From: VRUE01 sp036403515
GTDB taxonomy: Bacteria; Actinomycetota; Thermoleophilia; Solirubrobacterales; 70-9
DNA length: 64,000 nucleotides
Direction: 5' to 3'
Assembly: GCA_036403515.1 (NCBI GenBank)
Contig: DASWQV010000059.1
Location: 62,001-126,000 of the forward strand
The stretch's first letter is position 1; every line of letters begins with the position of its first letter. Both the position numbers and the translations under genes were made by a program. A model generated the notes under the pieces. It searched no databases. It saw only the letters and a list, made by a program, of their open reading frames with translations, and had not been told where the DNA came from. Shown in pieces: positions 23,885 through 32,408 of the stretch.

Positions 23885-24039
23885 GCCGGCGCCTCTTTGG
23901 GGTTGGCGCTGAAGGCCCTGGAGGGGTTGGCAAGGCGGCTGAGCCGCTCCTCTTCGACCGCGGCGACGGTCTCGCCGTCGACCACCAGCGCCGCGGCGCT
24001 GTCGTGGAAGACCGCATTGATGCCGAGAACCGCAGTCAA
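23881..24039 (-). pseudogene. N-terminal remnant of a NodU/CmcH-type carbamoyltransferase
   Basis: A 52-codon frame from TTG 24039 reads AVLGINAVFHDSAAALVVDG followed by ETVAAVEEERLSRLANPSR, the N-terminal domain start of O-carbamoyltransferases (normally about 550 residues). It then ends with a short unrelated tail whose stop overlaps the glycosyltransferase ATG as ATGA. The catalytic Kae1-like and YrdC-like domains are missing. A large in-place deletion that left the glycosyltransferase coupled to the remnant is the simplest reading. Confidence 0.68.
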
Positions 24040-24195
24040 GACGTCACCCGCAAAGGTTTCTCCTCGGTTGCACGTCGCCAAGAGGCGCCTTTGACTGCCA
24101 AACCCATCTGTCGTCGCGTTGGCGACCGGAGTGATTGGCGAAAGAGAGTCCGAGAGCAGTCGCGGGTGGCGCGCCTCTCCCGGCGTGAGAGCCGG

Positions 24196-25896
24196 CTACC
24201 CCTGTCTCCGCGCTGCCAAACGCCGCCGGTCAGCCAGCGTTCCACCGCCGGTCCGCTTCTCGGCGAGGCGCTCCGCCAGTCGCGAAGCGAGCGCCATGAT
24301 CGTCAGCGCCGGGTTGGCCGAACCCTGGGTCGGCATCACGCTGCCGTCGGCGATGAAGAGGTTCGGAACGCTCCAGACGCGGTGGTCGGCGTCGACCACG
24401 CCGCGGTCGGGGCGGTCCGCCATCGCACAGCCGCCAACCAGGTGGGCGTAGCGGTCGATCTCGAGCACGTCCTGCGCCCCCGCGGCGCTGACGATCTCGC
24501 GCATCCGCTCTTTGCCGTAGGCGATGTTGGCGCGGTCGTTGTCGCACTGTGTGTAGTCCATCCGGGCGACCGGCATGCCGTTGGCGTCGGTCTCCTCGGC
24601 CAGCGTCACCCGGTTCTCGGCCCGCGGCAGCAGCTCGTTGAGGGCGCCGATCGTGCACCAGTGGTTGTAGTCGCGCATGTACTCGCGCAGCGCCTGTCCC
24701 CAGTGGCCGTCGGCGAGCACGTGCTCGGCCCAGGCGATCGGCAGCGGCCCGACCGTCTGGATCGAGAAGCCGCGGGCGAAGCCGCGCGCCTCGTCGGTCT
24801 CGTAGAACTGCTCGGAGTCGATCTCCGGCGGCGGCGCCTTGTACATCCGCAGCTCTTCGTCGAAGCGCCCGGCGATCTGCGGCGCGCCCTGCACCATGAC
24901 GCCGCGCCCGACCAGGTCGTTGTCGTTGGCAAGGCCGTTCGGGAAGCGCCCGCTGGTCGAGTTGAGCAGCAGGCGGGGAGTCTCGATCGAGTAGCCGGCG
25001 ACGGCGACGGCCTCGGCGGCCTGAAAGCGCTCGCGGCCGTCCTCGACGTAGGCGACGCCGCTGCAGCGGCCGGCCTCGTCGAGCTCGATTTGGGTCGCCA
25101 TGCAGCCCTCGCGGATCTCGACCCCGTGGGCGAGCGCGTCGGGCACGTGCGTGACCAGCGGCGAGGCCTTGGCGTTGACCTTGCAGCCCTGCAGGCAGAG
25201 GCCGCGGTAGATGCAGTGCGGGCGGTTGCCGAAGGAGCCGTTGGCGATCGCCACCGGGCCGACCCGCATCTCGATGCCGCAGCGCCGCGCACCCTCCCAG
25301 ACCCGCAGGGCGCCACCGCCGACGGGATGGGGGGAGTGCGGGTAGGCGTGCGGCTCGCCCCACGGCCAGCGCTCGCCCGCCACCGGCAGCTCGCGCTCGA
25401 GCCGCTCGTAGTGCGGCTTCAGCTCGGCGTAGGAGATCGGCCAGTCGGCGGCGACGCCGTCGCGGCTGCGCACCTCGAGGTCGGAGGGGTGAAAGCGCGG
25501 CGCGAAGCCGGCGAAGTGGACCATCGAGCCGCCGACGCCGCGGCCCGAGTTGTTCTTGCCGAGCTCGACCGGATCCCCGCCGCCGATCACCCGCGGCTCG
25601 GTCCAGTAGAGGCTGTGGGAGCCGGCCTCGTCGGAGACCCAGTCGGCGTCGGGGTCCCAGAAGGGCCCGGCCTCGAGCACGACCACGCGCCAGCCGCGGC
25701 GGGCGAGCCGCTGGGCGAGGGTCGCGCCACCGGCGCCGCAGCCGACGATCAGCATGTCGACCGGGTCTGGGTCGCGGTAGCGGCGCATCCGCTCACGCCC
25801 CGGTACGGCACGCCGGTGGCGGTCGAGCAGGAAGGCCGAGTCGTTTTCGGGCGGGCGCGCCGCGCCCTTGAGGAAGGCCGGCGCCGGGCGCCTCAC
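24196..25896 (-). CDS. GMC-family FAD-dependent dehydrogenase
   Basis: A 566-residue flavoprotein. The FAD-binding motif is VDMLIVGCGAGGATLAQRLA with VVVLEAGPFW following, then NNSGRGVGGSMVHFAGFAPR. A four-cysteine segment (CIYRGLCLQGCKVNAKA) and the C-terminal VGGCAMADRPDRGVVD and ADGSVMPTQGSANPALTIMALA motif are those of gluconate 2-dehydrogenase-type large subunits. GTG 25896 overlaps the subunit-3 stop. It would oxidise a sugar or alcohol and pass electrons to the membrane; substrate unknown. Last gene of the operon begun by the pyruvate oxidase-like gene. Confidence 0.88.
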   Translation of the reverse strand: MRRPAPAFLKGAARPPENDSAFLLDRHRRAVPGRERMRRYRDPDPVDMLIVGCGAGGATLAQRLARRGWRVVVLEAGPFWDPDADWVSDEAGSHSLYWTEPRVIGGGDPVELGKNNSGRGVGGSMVHFAGFAPRFHPSDLEVRSRDGVAADWPISYAELKPHYERLERELPVAGERWPWGEPHAYPHSPHPVGGGALRVWEGARRCGIEMRVGPVAIANGSFGNRPHCIYRGLCLQGCKVNAKASPLVTHVPDALAHGVEIREGCMATQIELDEAGRCSGVAYVEDGRERFQAAEAVAVAGYSIETPRLLLNSTSGRFPNGLANDNDLVGRGVMVQGAPQIAGRFDEELRMYKAPPPEIDSEQFYETDEARGFARGFSIQTVGPLPIAWAEHVLADGHWGQALREYMRDYNHWCTIGALNELLPRAENRVTLAEETDANGMPVARMDYTQCDNDRANIAYGKERMREIVSAAGAQDVLEIDRYAHLVGGCAMADRPDRGVVDADHRVWSVPNLFIADGSVMPTQGSANPALTIMALASRLAERLAEKRTGGGTLADRRRLAARRQG

Positions 25897-26615
25897 TCCA
25901 GCCCTCGCTCGGCGACGTCGGCGACCGGGTCGAGCTCGAAGCGCGGCGGCGCCTCCCAGTGCTCTCGCTGGCCGGGCCCAAGGCGGGCAAAGCCACGTGG
26001 GTAGGCCGGGCCACCGAAGCCGATCTCGTTCCAGGCCCAGGGGTGCGAGTAGAAGGCGCCGAGCATGTCGCGCATCACCACCCCCCAGGCCTTGGCCACC
26101 GGCATGCCCTCCCATTCCAGCTCGCCCTTCGAGAAGCGCTCGACGAGCTCGCGGCGAATCCCCGGCGAGGCGGGCGCGAAGCCGTCGGCGCCGAGCCCCT
26201 GTGCCGCCGCGTCGAGCATCCGCGCCACCTGCCGCCAGGCCTGCGAGTCGGGGGGCATGTCGTGGTGGCGGTAGCCCTCGAGGCGGTGTTCGAAGAGCTT
26301 TGCGTCGATCATCTGCAGGACCGGGACGCGCGGCTCGCGATCCTGGGCGAGCGCGACGTCGCAGAAAGCGCCGAGCGTCTCCGCCTCGCCCTCGTCGAAG
26401 AAGCGCAGCGGCGGCGGCCGAAGCCGGGCGAGGACGACGGCGCGGGTCGGCTCGTCCCAGTGCTCGCACTCGGCCAGCACGTCGTAGTCGGGATAGCGGC
26501 CGTGCATCTGCGGCGTCGTGCCGCGGCGTTGGCGCGGCAGCTCCGGCGGCGGCCCGCCGGCCTCGGGACCGCCGCGCTTGGGCAGGTGGCCCGCCCCGGA
26601 GGCCCGCTCGGCCAC
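25893..26615 (-). CDS. Gluconate 2-dehydrogenase subunit 3-like protein
   Basis: A 240-residue protein similar to the small subunit of membrane gluconate dehydrogenases. The segments RFFDEGEAETLGAFCDVALA and FEHRLEGYRHHDMPPDS, and the C-terminal FYSHPWAWNEIGFGGPAYPRG motif, are typical. No TAT or Sec signal peptide is seen at the chosen GTG 26615, so the complex is probably cytoplasmic unless the start is misjudged. It is coupled to the GMC gene by a 4-base overlap, as expected of a two-subunit dehydrogenase. Confidence 0.8.
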   Translation of the reverse strand: MAERASGAGHLPKRGGPEAGGPPPELPRQRRGTTPQMHGRYPDYDVLAECEHWDEPTRAVVLARLRPPPLRFFDEGEAETLGAFCDVALAQDREPRVPVLQMIDAKLFEHRLEGYRHHDMPPDSQAWRQVARMLDAAAQGLGADGFAPASPGIRRELVERFSKGELEWEGMPVAKAWGVVMRDMLGAFYSHPWAWNEIGFGGPAYPRGFARLGPGQREHWEAPPRFELDPVADVAERGLE

Positions 26616-26617
26616 GC

Positions 26618-27064
26618 TCAGCGCTCCCGCCTCGCGACCGCCGCGAGCAGCCCCATCCCGCCGACGAGGGCCAGCGAGCCGGGGGCGAGCAGCGGCGGCC
26701 CCATGACGATGTTGTAGAGCGGCTCCGAGAACCCGCCGGGACGCTTGCGGACTCCCTGCACGTGGGTGTAGACGCCGATCAGCCCGTCCAGGCAGTAGAG
26801 AGCCGAAACGGCGGGCAGGACGGTCTCGGCGGCGCGCTCGGAGCGCACCCCGGCGAGGCCGGCGGCGGTCAGGGCGGGAGAGAGGACGACCGGCGTCCAC
26901 ATCCACTTGTCGCCGAAGGAGCCGCGGAAGTGCTCGAAGTAGATCTCCAGGCCGAGCGGCAGGGCGCTGAAGGCGGTGGCGGCGGCGAGGCTGCGCTGCA
27001 GGCGCCCGCGCCGGAGGTTGCGCAGCGCCCGGCGCAATCCGCCGCGCTGCGGCCGCCGGGTCAC
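26618..27064 (-). CDS. Small membrane protein in the dehydrogenase operon
   Basis: A 148-residue protein with a basic N-terminus and about four hydrophobic segments (near residues 26-43, 55-72, 80-97 and 118-140). A HFRGSFGDKWMWTPVVLSPA loop separates the first two. GTG 27064 overlaps the stop of the pyruvate oxidase-like gene as GTGA. No family is recognised. Position between an oxidase-like flavoenzyme gene and a dehydrogenase pair suggests a membrane partner or anchor, but this is inference. Confidence 0.6.
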   Translation of the reverse strand: MTRRPQRGGLRRALRNLRRGRLQRSLAAATAFSALPLGLEIYFEHFRGSFGDKWMWTPVVLSPALTAAGLAGVRSERAAETVLPAVSALYCLDGLIGVYTHVQGVRKRPGGFSEPLYNIVMGPPLLAPGSLALVGGMGLLAAVARRER

Positions 27065-28851
27065 CGGCCCGGGATCGCGCCGGGCAGCTTCTGGCGCATC
27101 GACTGGCCGATGAAGTGGCGCGCCGCCGGATCGCCCTTCAGCACCGCCGAGGCAAAGGCCTTGGCCTGTTCGAGCGTGATGTGCGGTGGCAGCGGCGGCA
27201 CCTCGGGGTCGGTGACGACCTCGAGCACGGTCGGGACGCCGGCGCCGAGCGCCTCCTCCCAGGCGGGACCGATCGCCTCGGGGTCTTCGGTGCGAATCCC
27301 CTTCAGGCCGAGCATCTCCGCCCAGGCCGCGTAGGGCACGTCGGGCAGGTCCTGCGAGCCGGGGAACTTCGGGTCGCCCGACATCGCCCGCTGCTCCCAG
27401 GTGACCTGGTTGAGGTCGCGGTTGTTGAGGACCAGGAAGACCAGCCGCTGGTCGCTCCAGCGCTCGTGGTATTTGGCGACGGTGATCAGCTCGGCGAGGC
27501 CGTTCATCTGCATCGCCCCATCGCCGACCAGGGCGATCACCGGCCGGTCGGGGTGGGCGAACTTGGCGGCGATCGCGTAGGGCACGCCCGGGCCCATCGT
27601 CGCCAGGGTTCCCGACAGCGAGGCCTGCATCCCGGGCCGCAGTTTGAGGTCGCGGGCATACCAGTTGGCCGCCGAGCCGGAGTCGGAGGTGAGGATCGCC
27701 CCGTCGGGGAGCCGGCTGGAGAGCTCGTGGAAGACGCGCTGGGGGTTGACCGGCGAGGCCGGCTGCATCGCCCGCTCCTCGATCAGCTGCCACCAATCGC
27801 GCACGCCGGCTTCGACGCTCTCGCGCCAGGAGCGGTCCTCCTTGTGGACGAGCAGCCGTCGCAGGGCCCGCAGGGTGGTGGCGGAATCGCCGACCAGGTT
27901 GACCTCCATCGGGTAACGGATGCCGAGCATGCGGCCGTCGATGTCGATCTGGACGCCGCGTGCCTCGCCCTCTTCCGGCAAGAACTCCGAGTAGGGGAAG
28001 CTCGAGCCGACCATCAGCAGCGTGTCGCAGTCCTGCATCAGGTCCCAGCTCGGCCTGGTGCCGAGCAGGCCGATCGAGCCGGTGACGTAAGGAAGGTCGT
28101 CGGCCAGCGCCGACTTGCCGAGCAGCGCCTTGGCGACTCCGGCGCCGAGCGCCTCGGCGACCTCGATCACCTCCTCTTCGGCTCCGATCGTGCCGGCGCC
28201 GATCAGCATCGCCACCCGCTCGCCGGCGTTGAGCACCTCGGCGGCGCGGATCAGCTGTGCCTGGGAGGGAGCGACCTCCGGGCGCTCGAAGCCCGGCCCC
28301 GAGTGAACGGTGCCGTGCTCGTGCGGTGGGGTTGGCACCGCTTCTTCCATCTGCAGGTCGTTGGGGACGATCACGCAGGTGACGGTCCGCTCGGCGAGGG
28401 CGATCCGCATCGCCCGGTCGATCAGGTGGCGGACCTGCTCGGCCTCGGTCGCCATCTGCACGTACTCGTGGGCGACGTCCTTGAACAGCGTTTGCAGGTC
28501 GACCTCCTGCTGGTAGTTGCCGCCGAGGCCCGCCCGCGCCTGCTGGCCGACGATCGCGACGACCGGCTGGTGGTCGAGCTTGGCGTCGTAGAGGCCGTTG
28601 AGCAGGTGGATCGCGCCGGGGCCGGAGGTGGCGAGGCAGACGCCGGCCTCGCCGCTGAACTTGGCGTGCGCGCAGGCCATGAAGGCGGCCATCTCCTCGT
28701 GGCGCGCCTGGATGAACTCCGGCCGCGGGCCCTCGTGCTGGAAGGCCCCGATGATCCCGTTGATCCCGTCGCCCGGGTAGCCGTAGATCCGCTTCACTCC
28801 CCACTCGCCGGCGAGCCGGCCGAGCAGGTAGTCGCCGACGGTTTCGCTCAT
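27061..28851 (-). CDS. Thiamine-diphosphate enzyme, pyruvate oxidase-like
   Basis: A 596-residue ThDP enzyme of the acetohydroxyacid synthase/pyruvate oxidase family. The catalytic Glu lies in IQARHEEMAAFMA, the ThDP motif is GDGAMQMNGLAELITV with NN 33 residues after the GDG, and the central FAD-type domain has GAGTIGAEEE. Overall it looks closer to PoxB-type pyruvate:quinone oxidases than to IlvB, although it lacks a clear PoxB C-terminal membrane helix. It heads an operon with a small membrane protein and a GMC dehydrogenase. A stress-type promoter lies about 40 bases upstream. RBS GAGGAG. Confidence 0.82.
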   Translation of the reverse strand: MSETVGDYLLGRLAGEWGVKRIYGYPGDGINGIIGAFQHEGPRPEFIQARHEEMAAFMACAHAKFSGEAGVCLATSGPGAIHLLNGLYDAKLDHQPVVAIVGQQARAGLGGNYQQEVDLQTLFKDVAHEYVQMATEAEQVRHLIDRAMRIALAERTVTCVIVPNDLQMEEAVPTPPHEHGTVHSGPGFERPEVAPSQAQLIRAAEVLNAGERVAMLIGAGTIGAEEEVIEVAEALGAGVAKALLGKSALADDLPYVTGSIGLLGTRPSWDLMQDCDTLLMVGSSFPYSEFLPEEGEARGVQIDIDGRMLGIRYPMEVNLVGDSATTLRALRRLLVHKEDRSWRESVEAGVRDWWQLIEERAMQPASPVNPQRVFHELSSRLPDGAILTSDSGSAANWYARDLKLRPGMQASLSGTLATMGPGVPYAIAAKFAHPDRPVIALVGDGAMQMNGLAELITVAKYHERWSDQRLVFLVLNNRDLNQVTWEQRAMSGDPKFPGSQDLPDVPYAAWAEMLGLKGIRTEDPEAIGPAWEEALGAGVPTVLEVVTDPEVPPLPPHITLEQAKAFASAVLKGDPAARHFIGQSMRQKLPGAIPGR

Positions 28852-28889
28852 CGTCGCTCCTCGCCTCGCTCAGGTGGTCTCTCGCGTCT

Positions 28890-28914
28890 CTACCCCGATG
28901 GTTGGCGATCAACC
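28890..28914 (-). promoter_or_regulatory. GGGTAN-type promoter of the pyruvate oxidase operon
   Basis: Minus-strand GGTT (28914-28911), 15-base spacer, GGGTAG (28895-28890); leader about 32 bases to the ATG at 28851. Confidence 0.5.
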
Positions 28915-28943
28915 GAGGCCCCCTGCCCGATCGATGTCAGCGA

Positions 28944-30029
28944 TCAGACGCGGAACCGCGCGGCGTCGGCCTCGCGCAGCTCGATCCCGAGGCCGGGCCG
29001 CGAGGCGTCGGGACGCACCAGGCCCGCCTGCGGCTCCAGGGCGCCGTCGAAGAGCATCGCCTCGAGGCGGACGTGGTCGTGGAAGTACTCGAGGTGGGCG
29101 GCGCTCTCCAGCGCGCAGCAGAGGTGGGCCGAGACCTGCGGCGCGCAGTGGGCGGAGAAGGGCAGCTGCCGAGCGCGGCAGATGCCGTCGGCGCGCAGCA
29201 GGTTGGTCGGGCCGCCGCAGCGGGTCGCGTCGGCCTGCAGCACGTCGACGCAGCCGGCCAGCCGCTCGAGCTCGGGCAGGTCCCAGGCGTACTCGCCGGC
29301 GGCGATCTGCATCTCCGCCGGAACCGCGCCGCGCAGCCAGCGCAGCCCGGCCGGGTCTTCGGAGGAGACCGGCTCCTCGAAGTAGGTGACGTCCCACTCG
29401 CGGTAGCGCGCCGCCCAGCGGGCGGCCTCGCGGCGCTCGAAGGCGCCGTTGGCATCGACCATCAGCTGCGTCTCCCTGCCGATCGCATCGCGCGCCAGGC
29501 CGATTCGCTGCGGATCGCGCTCGGGCTCGCGGCCGACCTTGATCTTGACCCGCTTGAAGTCGGCCGCGGCCCAGCCCTCGAGCTGCTCGCTCAGCTCGTG
29601 GTCGGAGTAGGAGGTGAAGCCGCCGCTGGCGTAGGCGGGGACGGCGTCGTGGAAGCGGCCCAGCGCGTCGGCGAGGCAGACCCCGAGCAGCTTCGCGCGC
29701 AGGTCCCAGAGGGCGATGTCGACGGCCGAGAGCGCCATCGCGCAGATCCCCTGCCGGCCGGCGTTGCGGAGCGCCACCTGCATCGTCGACCAGGCCCGCG
29801 GCGGCGCCAGCGCGTCGGCGCCGGTGACCAGCGGCGCCAGGGTCGAGCGGATCACCTCGGCCGCCGCGGCGTGGGCGTAGGTGTAGCCGATGCCCCGCTC
29901 GCCACCACCGGCGACGTCGACGACGACGATCGTGGTCGAGTCCCACTCGAGGGTGCCGTCGGACTCCGGCCGGTCGGTCGGGACCGTGTAGGCGGCGACC
30001 TCGACGGACTCGACCTCAGGCGCGCTCAT
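28944..30029 (-). CDS. Enolase-superfamily enzyme (mandelate racemase/muconate lactonizing type)
   Basis: A 361-residue enolase-superfamily protein. The catalytic Lys motif is RVKIKVGREPERD, metal ligands appear as LMVDANGAF, TYFEEPVSSED and IAAGEYAWDL, and the final His-type region is QLPFSAHCAPQV. This is the mandelate racemase/galactonate dehydratase-like subgroup, which abstracts an alpha proton from a carboxylate. The N-terminal cap contains the lid residues. It starts inside the nucleotidyltransferase gene (14-base overlap), so the two are co-expressed. Probable acid-sugar dehydratase, substrate not known. Confidence 0.85.
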   Translation of the reverse strand: MSAPEVESVEVAAYTVPTDRPESDGTLEWDSTTIVVVDVAGGGERGIGYTYAHAAAAEVIRSTLAPLVTGADALAPPRAWSTMQVALRNAGRQGICAMALSAVDIALWDLRAKLLGVCLADALGRFHDAVPAYASGGFTSYSDHELSEQLEGWAAADFKRVKIKVGREPERDPQRIGLARDAIGRETQLMVDANGAFERREAARWAARYREWDVTYFEEPVSSEDPAGLRWLRGAVPAEMQIAAGEYAWDLPELERLAGCVDVLQADATRCGGPTNLLRADGICRARQLPFSAHCAPQVSAHLCCALESAAHLEYFHDHVRLEAMLFDGALEPQAGLVRPDASRPGLGIELREADAARFRV

Positions 30030-30591
30030 AGTCGTTCCTGGGGTCGCTGGCGGTGGAGATGCCGAGGCCGTCGGCGATCGCGAAGAAGGCCGCCGCGAAG
30101 GGGCTGGAGGAGGTCCGCTGACGCAACGAGGCCCAGTCGACCTGCTCGCGCAGCGCCCTGGCGATCAGCAGGGTCGAGGTGTAGTCGGCGCAGTGCTCGT
30201 CGATCGCCAGCAGCTTGGTGACGAAGATGTCGTCGAGCGCCATCACGCGGATGTACATGCCGGCGACGCTGAGCTCCTCGCCGCGCTCGAGGACCTGATC
30301 GGTGATCCGCACCCCGGCCGGCTCGAAGATCAGGTCGATCAGCACGTCCCCGTCCCAGGCCTTGAAGAGCCACTGCTCGGGGGGCCGCTCGGTTCGCATC
30401 CCGGCGGCGGCGAGGGTCGAGAGCGCCCGCTCTGCGTCCTCGGGACGGAGCATCAGGTCGACGTCATTGCTCGACGGCGGCCCACCCCGCGCCCAGCAGC
30501 CGAGGCCGCCGCCGAGCAGATGGGGGATGCCGGCGGCTTCGAGCGCCGCGGTCGCCTTCTTCAGGCTCCTGGTCAGCGAGGGGTCGGACAT
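30016..30591 (-). CDS. Nucleotidyltransferase-fold protein
   Basis: A 191-residue protein with the core GIPHLLGGGLGCWARGGPPS and SNDVDLMLRPEDAERAL, giving the GG and DxD-like residues of nucleotidyltransferase-fold proteins (AadA/MNT-like relatives). A conserved DIFVTKLLAIDEHCADYT follows. It begins opposite the phosphoesterase gene, with a shared promoter between. No toxin partner is adjacent, so a metabolic or resistance-type role is equally possible. Confidence 0.75.
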   Translation of the reverse strand: MSDPSLTRSLKKATAALEAAGIPHLLGGGLGCWARGGPPSSNDVDLMLRPEDAERALSTLAAAGMRTERPPEQWLFKAWDGDVLIDLIFEPAGVRITDQVLERGEELSVAGMYIRVMALDDIFVTKLLAIDEHCADYTSTLLIARALREQVDWASLRQRTSSSPFAAAFFAIADGLGISTASDPRNDYERA

Positions 30592-30606
30592 TGCTTTCAG
30601 CGCCAG

Positions 30607-30618
30607 TTACCCGGGTAG
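30607..30618. promoter_or_regulatory. Bidirectional GGGTAN -10 element
   Basis: TTACCCGGGTAG provides GGGTAG on the plus strand (30613-30618, 9 bases before the ATG at 30628) and GGGTAA on the minus strand (30612-30607, 15 bases before the ATG at 30591). Upstream boxes are CTTT (30594-30597) for plus and GGCAT (30632-30628) for minus, each with a 15-base spacer. Confidence 0.45.
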
Positions 30619-30627
30619 GGGATCCGC

Positions 30628-31398
30628 ATGCCTGAGCCCGTCCCGCCCGCCTCCTCGAGCGCCGTCCGCGTCGCCGCGGCGGGGGACATCCACTGCCGTG
30701 CGGCGACCCGCGACAGCGTCCTGGAGGCCTTTTCCTCCCTCGACGGGGAGGCAGACCTGGTGCTGCTGGCGGGCGACCTGACCGGCGAGGGCGAGGTCGA
30801 GGAGGCGGAGATCCTCTGCGAGGCCGTCTCCGGCACGTCGCTGCCGGTCTTCGCCGTGCTCGGCAACCACGACTGGCACGCCGGCAACGCCGCCGAGATC
30901 GCCGATCGCCTGCGCGCGGCGGAGGTGACGCTGCTGGAAGGCGGAGCGAGCCGCCTCGAGGTCGGCGGAATCGAGGTCGGCGTCGCCGGCGCGAAGGGGT
31001 TCGTCGGCGGCTTTGCGCCAAGCCAGATGCCGGACTTCGGCGAGCCCTCACTGCGCGCCGTCTACGCCGAGACCGGCGAGGAGGTCGCCGGCCTCGACGC
31101 CGGCCTGCGCGAGATCGCCACCTGCGCGATCCGCCTCGTCGTGCTCCATTACTCCCCGGTGCAGGCGACGCTGGAGGGCGAGCCGCCCGAGATCTTCGCC
31201 TTCCTCGGCAGCGACCGCCTGGCGGCGCCGATCCTCGAGCACGGGCCCGACCTGGTCGTCCACGGCCACGCCCATGCCGGCGCCGCCGCGGGGCAGATCG
31301 GCGACTCGCCCGTCCACAACGTCTCCCAGACCGTGATCGGCCGCGAGTTCCAGGTCTTCGAGCTGGCCGCCGAGCTGGAGCAGGGGCCGATTCGATGA
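30628..31398 (+). CDS. Metallophosphoesterase
   Basis: A 256-residue calcineurin-like phosphoesterase with all metal motifs: AAAGDIHCR, LVLLAGDLTGEGEV, VLGNHDWH and VVHGHAHAG. Residues 190-200 (VLHYSPVQA) supply the remaining His. It is the first gene of a three-gene operon with an SDR and a GH15 enzyme, each joined by a 4-base overlap. The substrate could be a nucleotide, phosphodiester or sugar phosphate. Confidence 0.87.
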   Translation: MPEPVPPASSSAVRVAAAGDIHCRAATRDSVLEAFSSLDGEADLVLLAGDLTGEGEVEEAEILCEAVSGTSLPVFAVLGNHDWHAGNAAEIADRLRAAEVTLLEGGASRLEVGGIEVGVAGAKGFVGGFAPSQMPDFGEPSLRAVYAETGEEVAGLDAGLREIATCAIRLVVLHYSPVQATLEGEPPEIFAFLGSDRLAAPILEHGPDLVVHGHAHAGAAAGQIGDSPVHNVSQTVIGREFQVFELAAELEQGPIR

Positions 31399-32408
31399 GC
31401 GCCGGCGGCAGCCAGCAGCGCGAGGTGGTCGCCGTCACCGGCGCCTCGGCGGGGGTCGGCCGCGCCGTCGCCCACGCCTTCGCCCGGCGCGGCGCGAAGG
31501 TCGGCCTGATCGCCCGCGGCGCCGAGGGGCTCGAGGGGGCCGCCCGGGAGGTGCGGGAGCTCGGTGGCGAGGCCTTCGTTGCGCCCGCCGATGTCGCCGA
31601 CTTCGCCGCGCTGAGCGATGCGGCCGCGGCGATCGAAGAGCGCTTCGGCCCGCTCGACGTCTGGGTAAACGACGCGATGGCGACGATCTTCGCCCCGATC
31701 GGCAAGGTCACCCCTGGCGAGTTCGAGCGGGCGACCGCGGTCACCTACCTCGGCACCGTCCACGGCACGATGGTCGCCCTGGAGCGGATGCGCTCCCGCG
31801 AACGCGGCACGATCGTCCAGGTCGGCTCGGCGCTCTCCTACCGGGCGATCCCGCTGCAGGCCGCCTACTGCGGCGCCAAGTTCGCGATCCGCGGCTTCAC
31901 CGACTCGGTCCGCACCGAGCTGCTCCACGAAGGGAGCCCGGTCTGGATCTCGATGGTGCAGCTGCCGGCCCTCAACACGCCGCAGTTCGACTGGTGCCGG
32001 ACCCGGCTCCCCGAGCACCCCCAGCCGGTGCCGCCGATCTATCAGCCCGAGGTCGCGGCCGAGGCCGTCCACTTCGCCGCCCACAATCGCCGCCGCGAGG
32101 TCTGGGCCGGTTACGGCGCGGTCAAGGCGATCGTCGCCAACAAGCTCGCTCCGCGCATCGCCGACTGGTACCTGGCCCGCCAGGGCTACGGGTCACAGCA
32201 GGTCGAAGGGCAGCCCGTGCCAGACGACCGTCCGGACAACCTCTTCGAGCCGGTTCCCGGCAAGGCCGCGACCCACGGCTCATTTGACGCGCGGGCGAAG
32301 CCCGCCAGCGCCCAGCTCTGGGCCACCATGCACAGACGCCTGCTCGCCGGCGGCGGCGCGGCGGGCGCGGCGCTCGTCGCCGCGCTGGCAGCACGCTCGC
32401 GACGATGA
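31395..32408 (+). CDS. Short-chain dehydrogenase/reductase
   Basis: A 337-residue SDR with VTGASAGVGRAVAHAFARRG, VNDAM in place of NNAG, and the catalytic YCGAKFAIRGF. The C-terminal 60 residues contain a hydrophobic LAGGGAAGAALVAALAA helix followed by Arg residues, probably a membrane anchor. It is coupled to its neighbours by ATGA overlaps on both sides. Layout resembles the SDR at 11931. Substrate unknown. Confidence 0.85.
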   Translation: MSAGGSQQREVVAVTGASAGVGRAVAHAFARRGAKVGLIARGAEGLEGAAREVRELGGEAFVAPADVADFAALSDAAAAIEERFGPLDVWVNDAMATIFAPIGKVTPGEFERATAVTYLGTVHGTMVALERMRSRERGTIVQVGSALSYRAIPLQAAYCGAKFAIRGFTDSVRTELLHEGSPVWISMVQLPALNTPQFDWCRTRLPEHPQPVPPIYQPEVAAEAVHFAAHNRRREVWAGYGAVKAIVANKLAPRIADWYLARQGYGSQQVEGQPVPDDRPDNLFEPVPGKAATHGSFDARAKPASAQLWATMHRRLLAGGGAAGAALVAALAARSRR

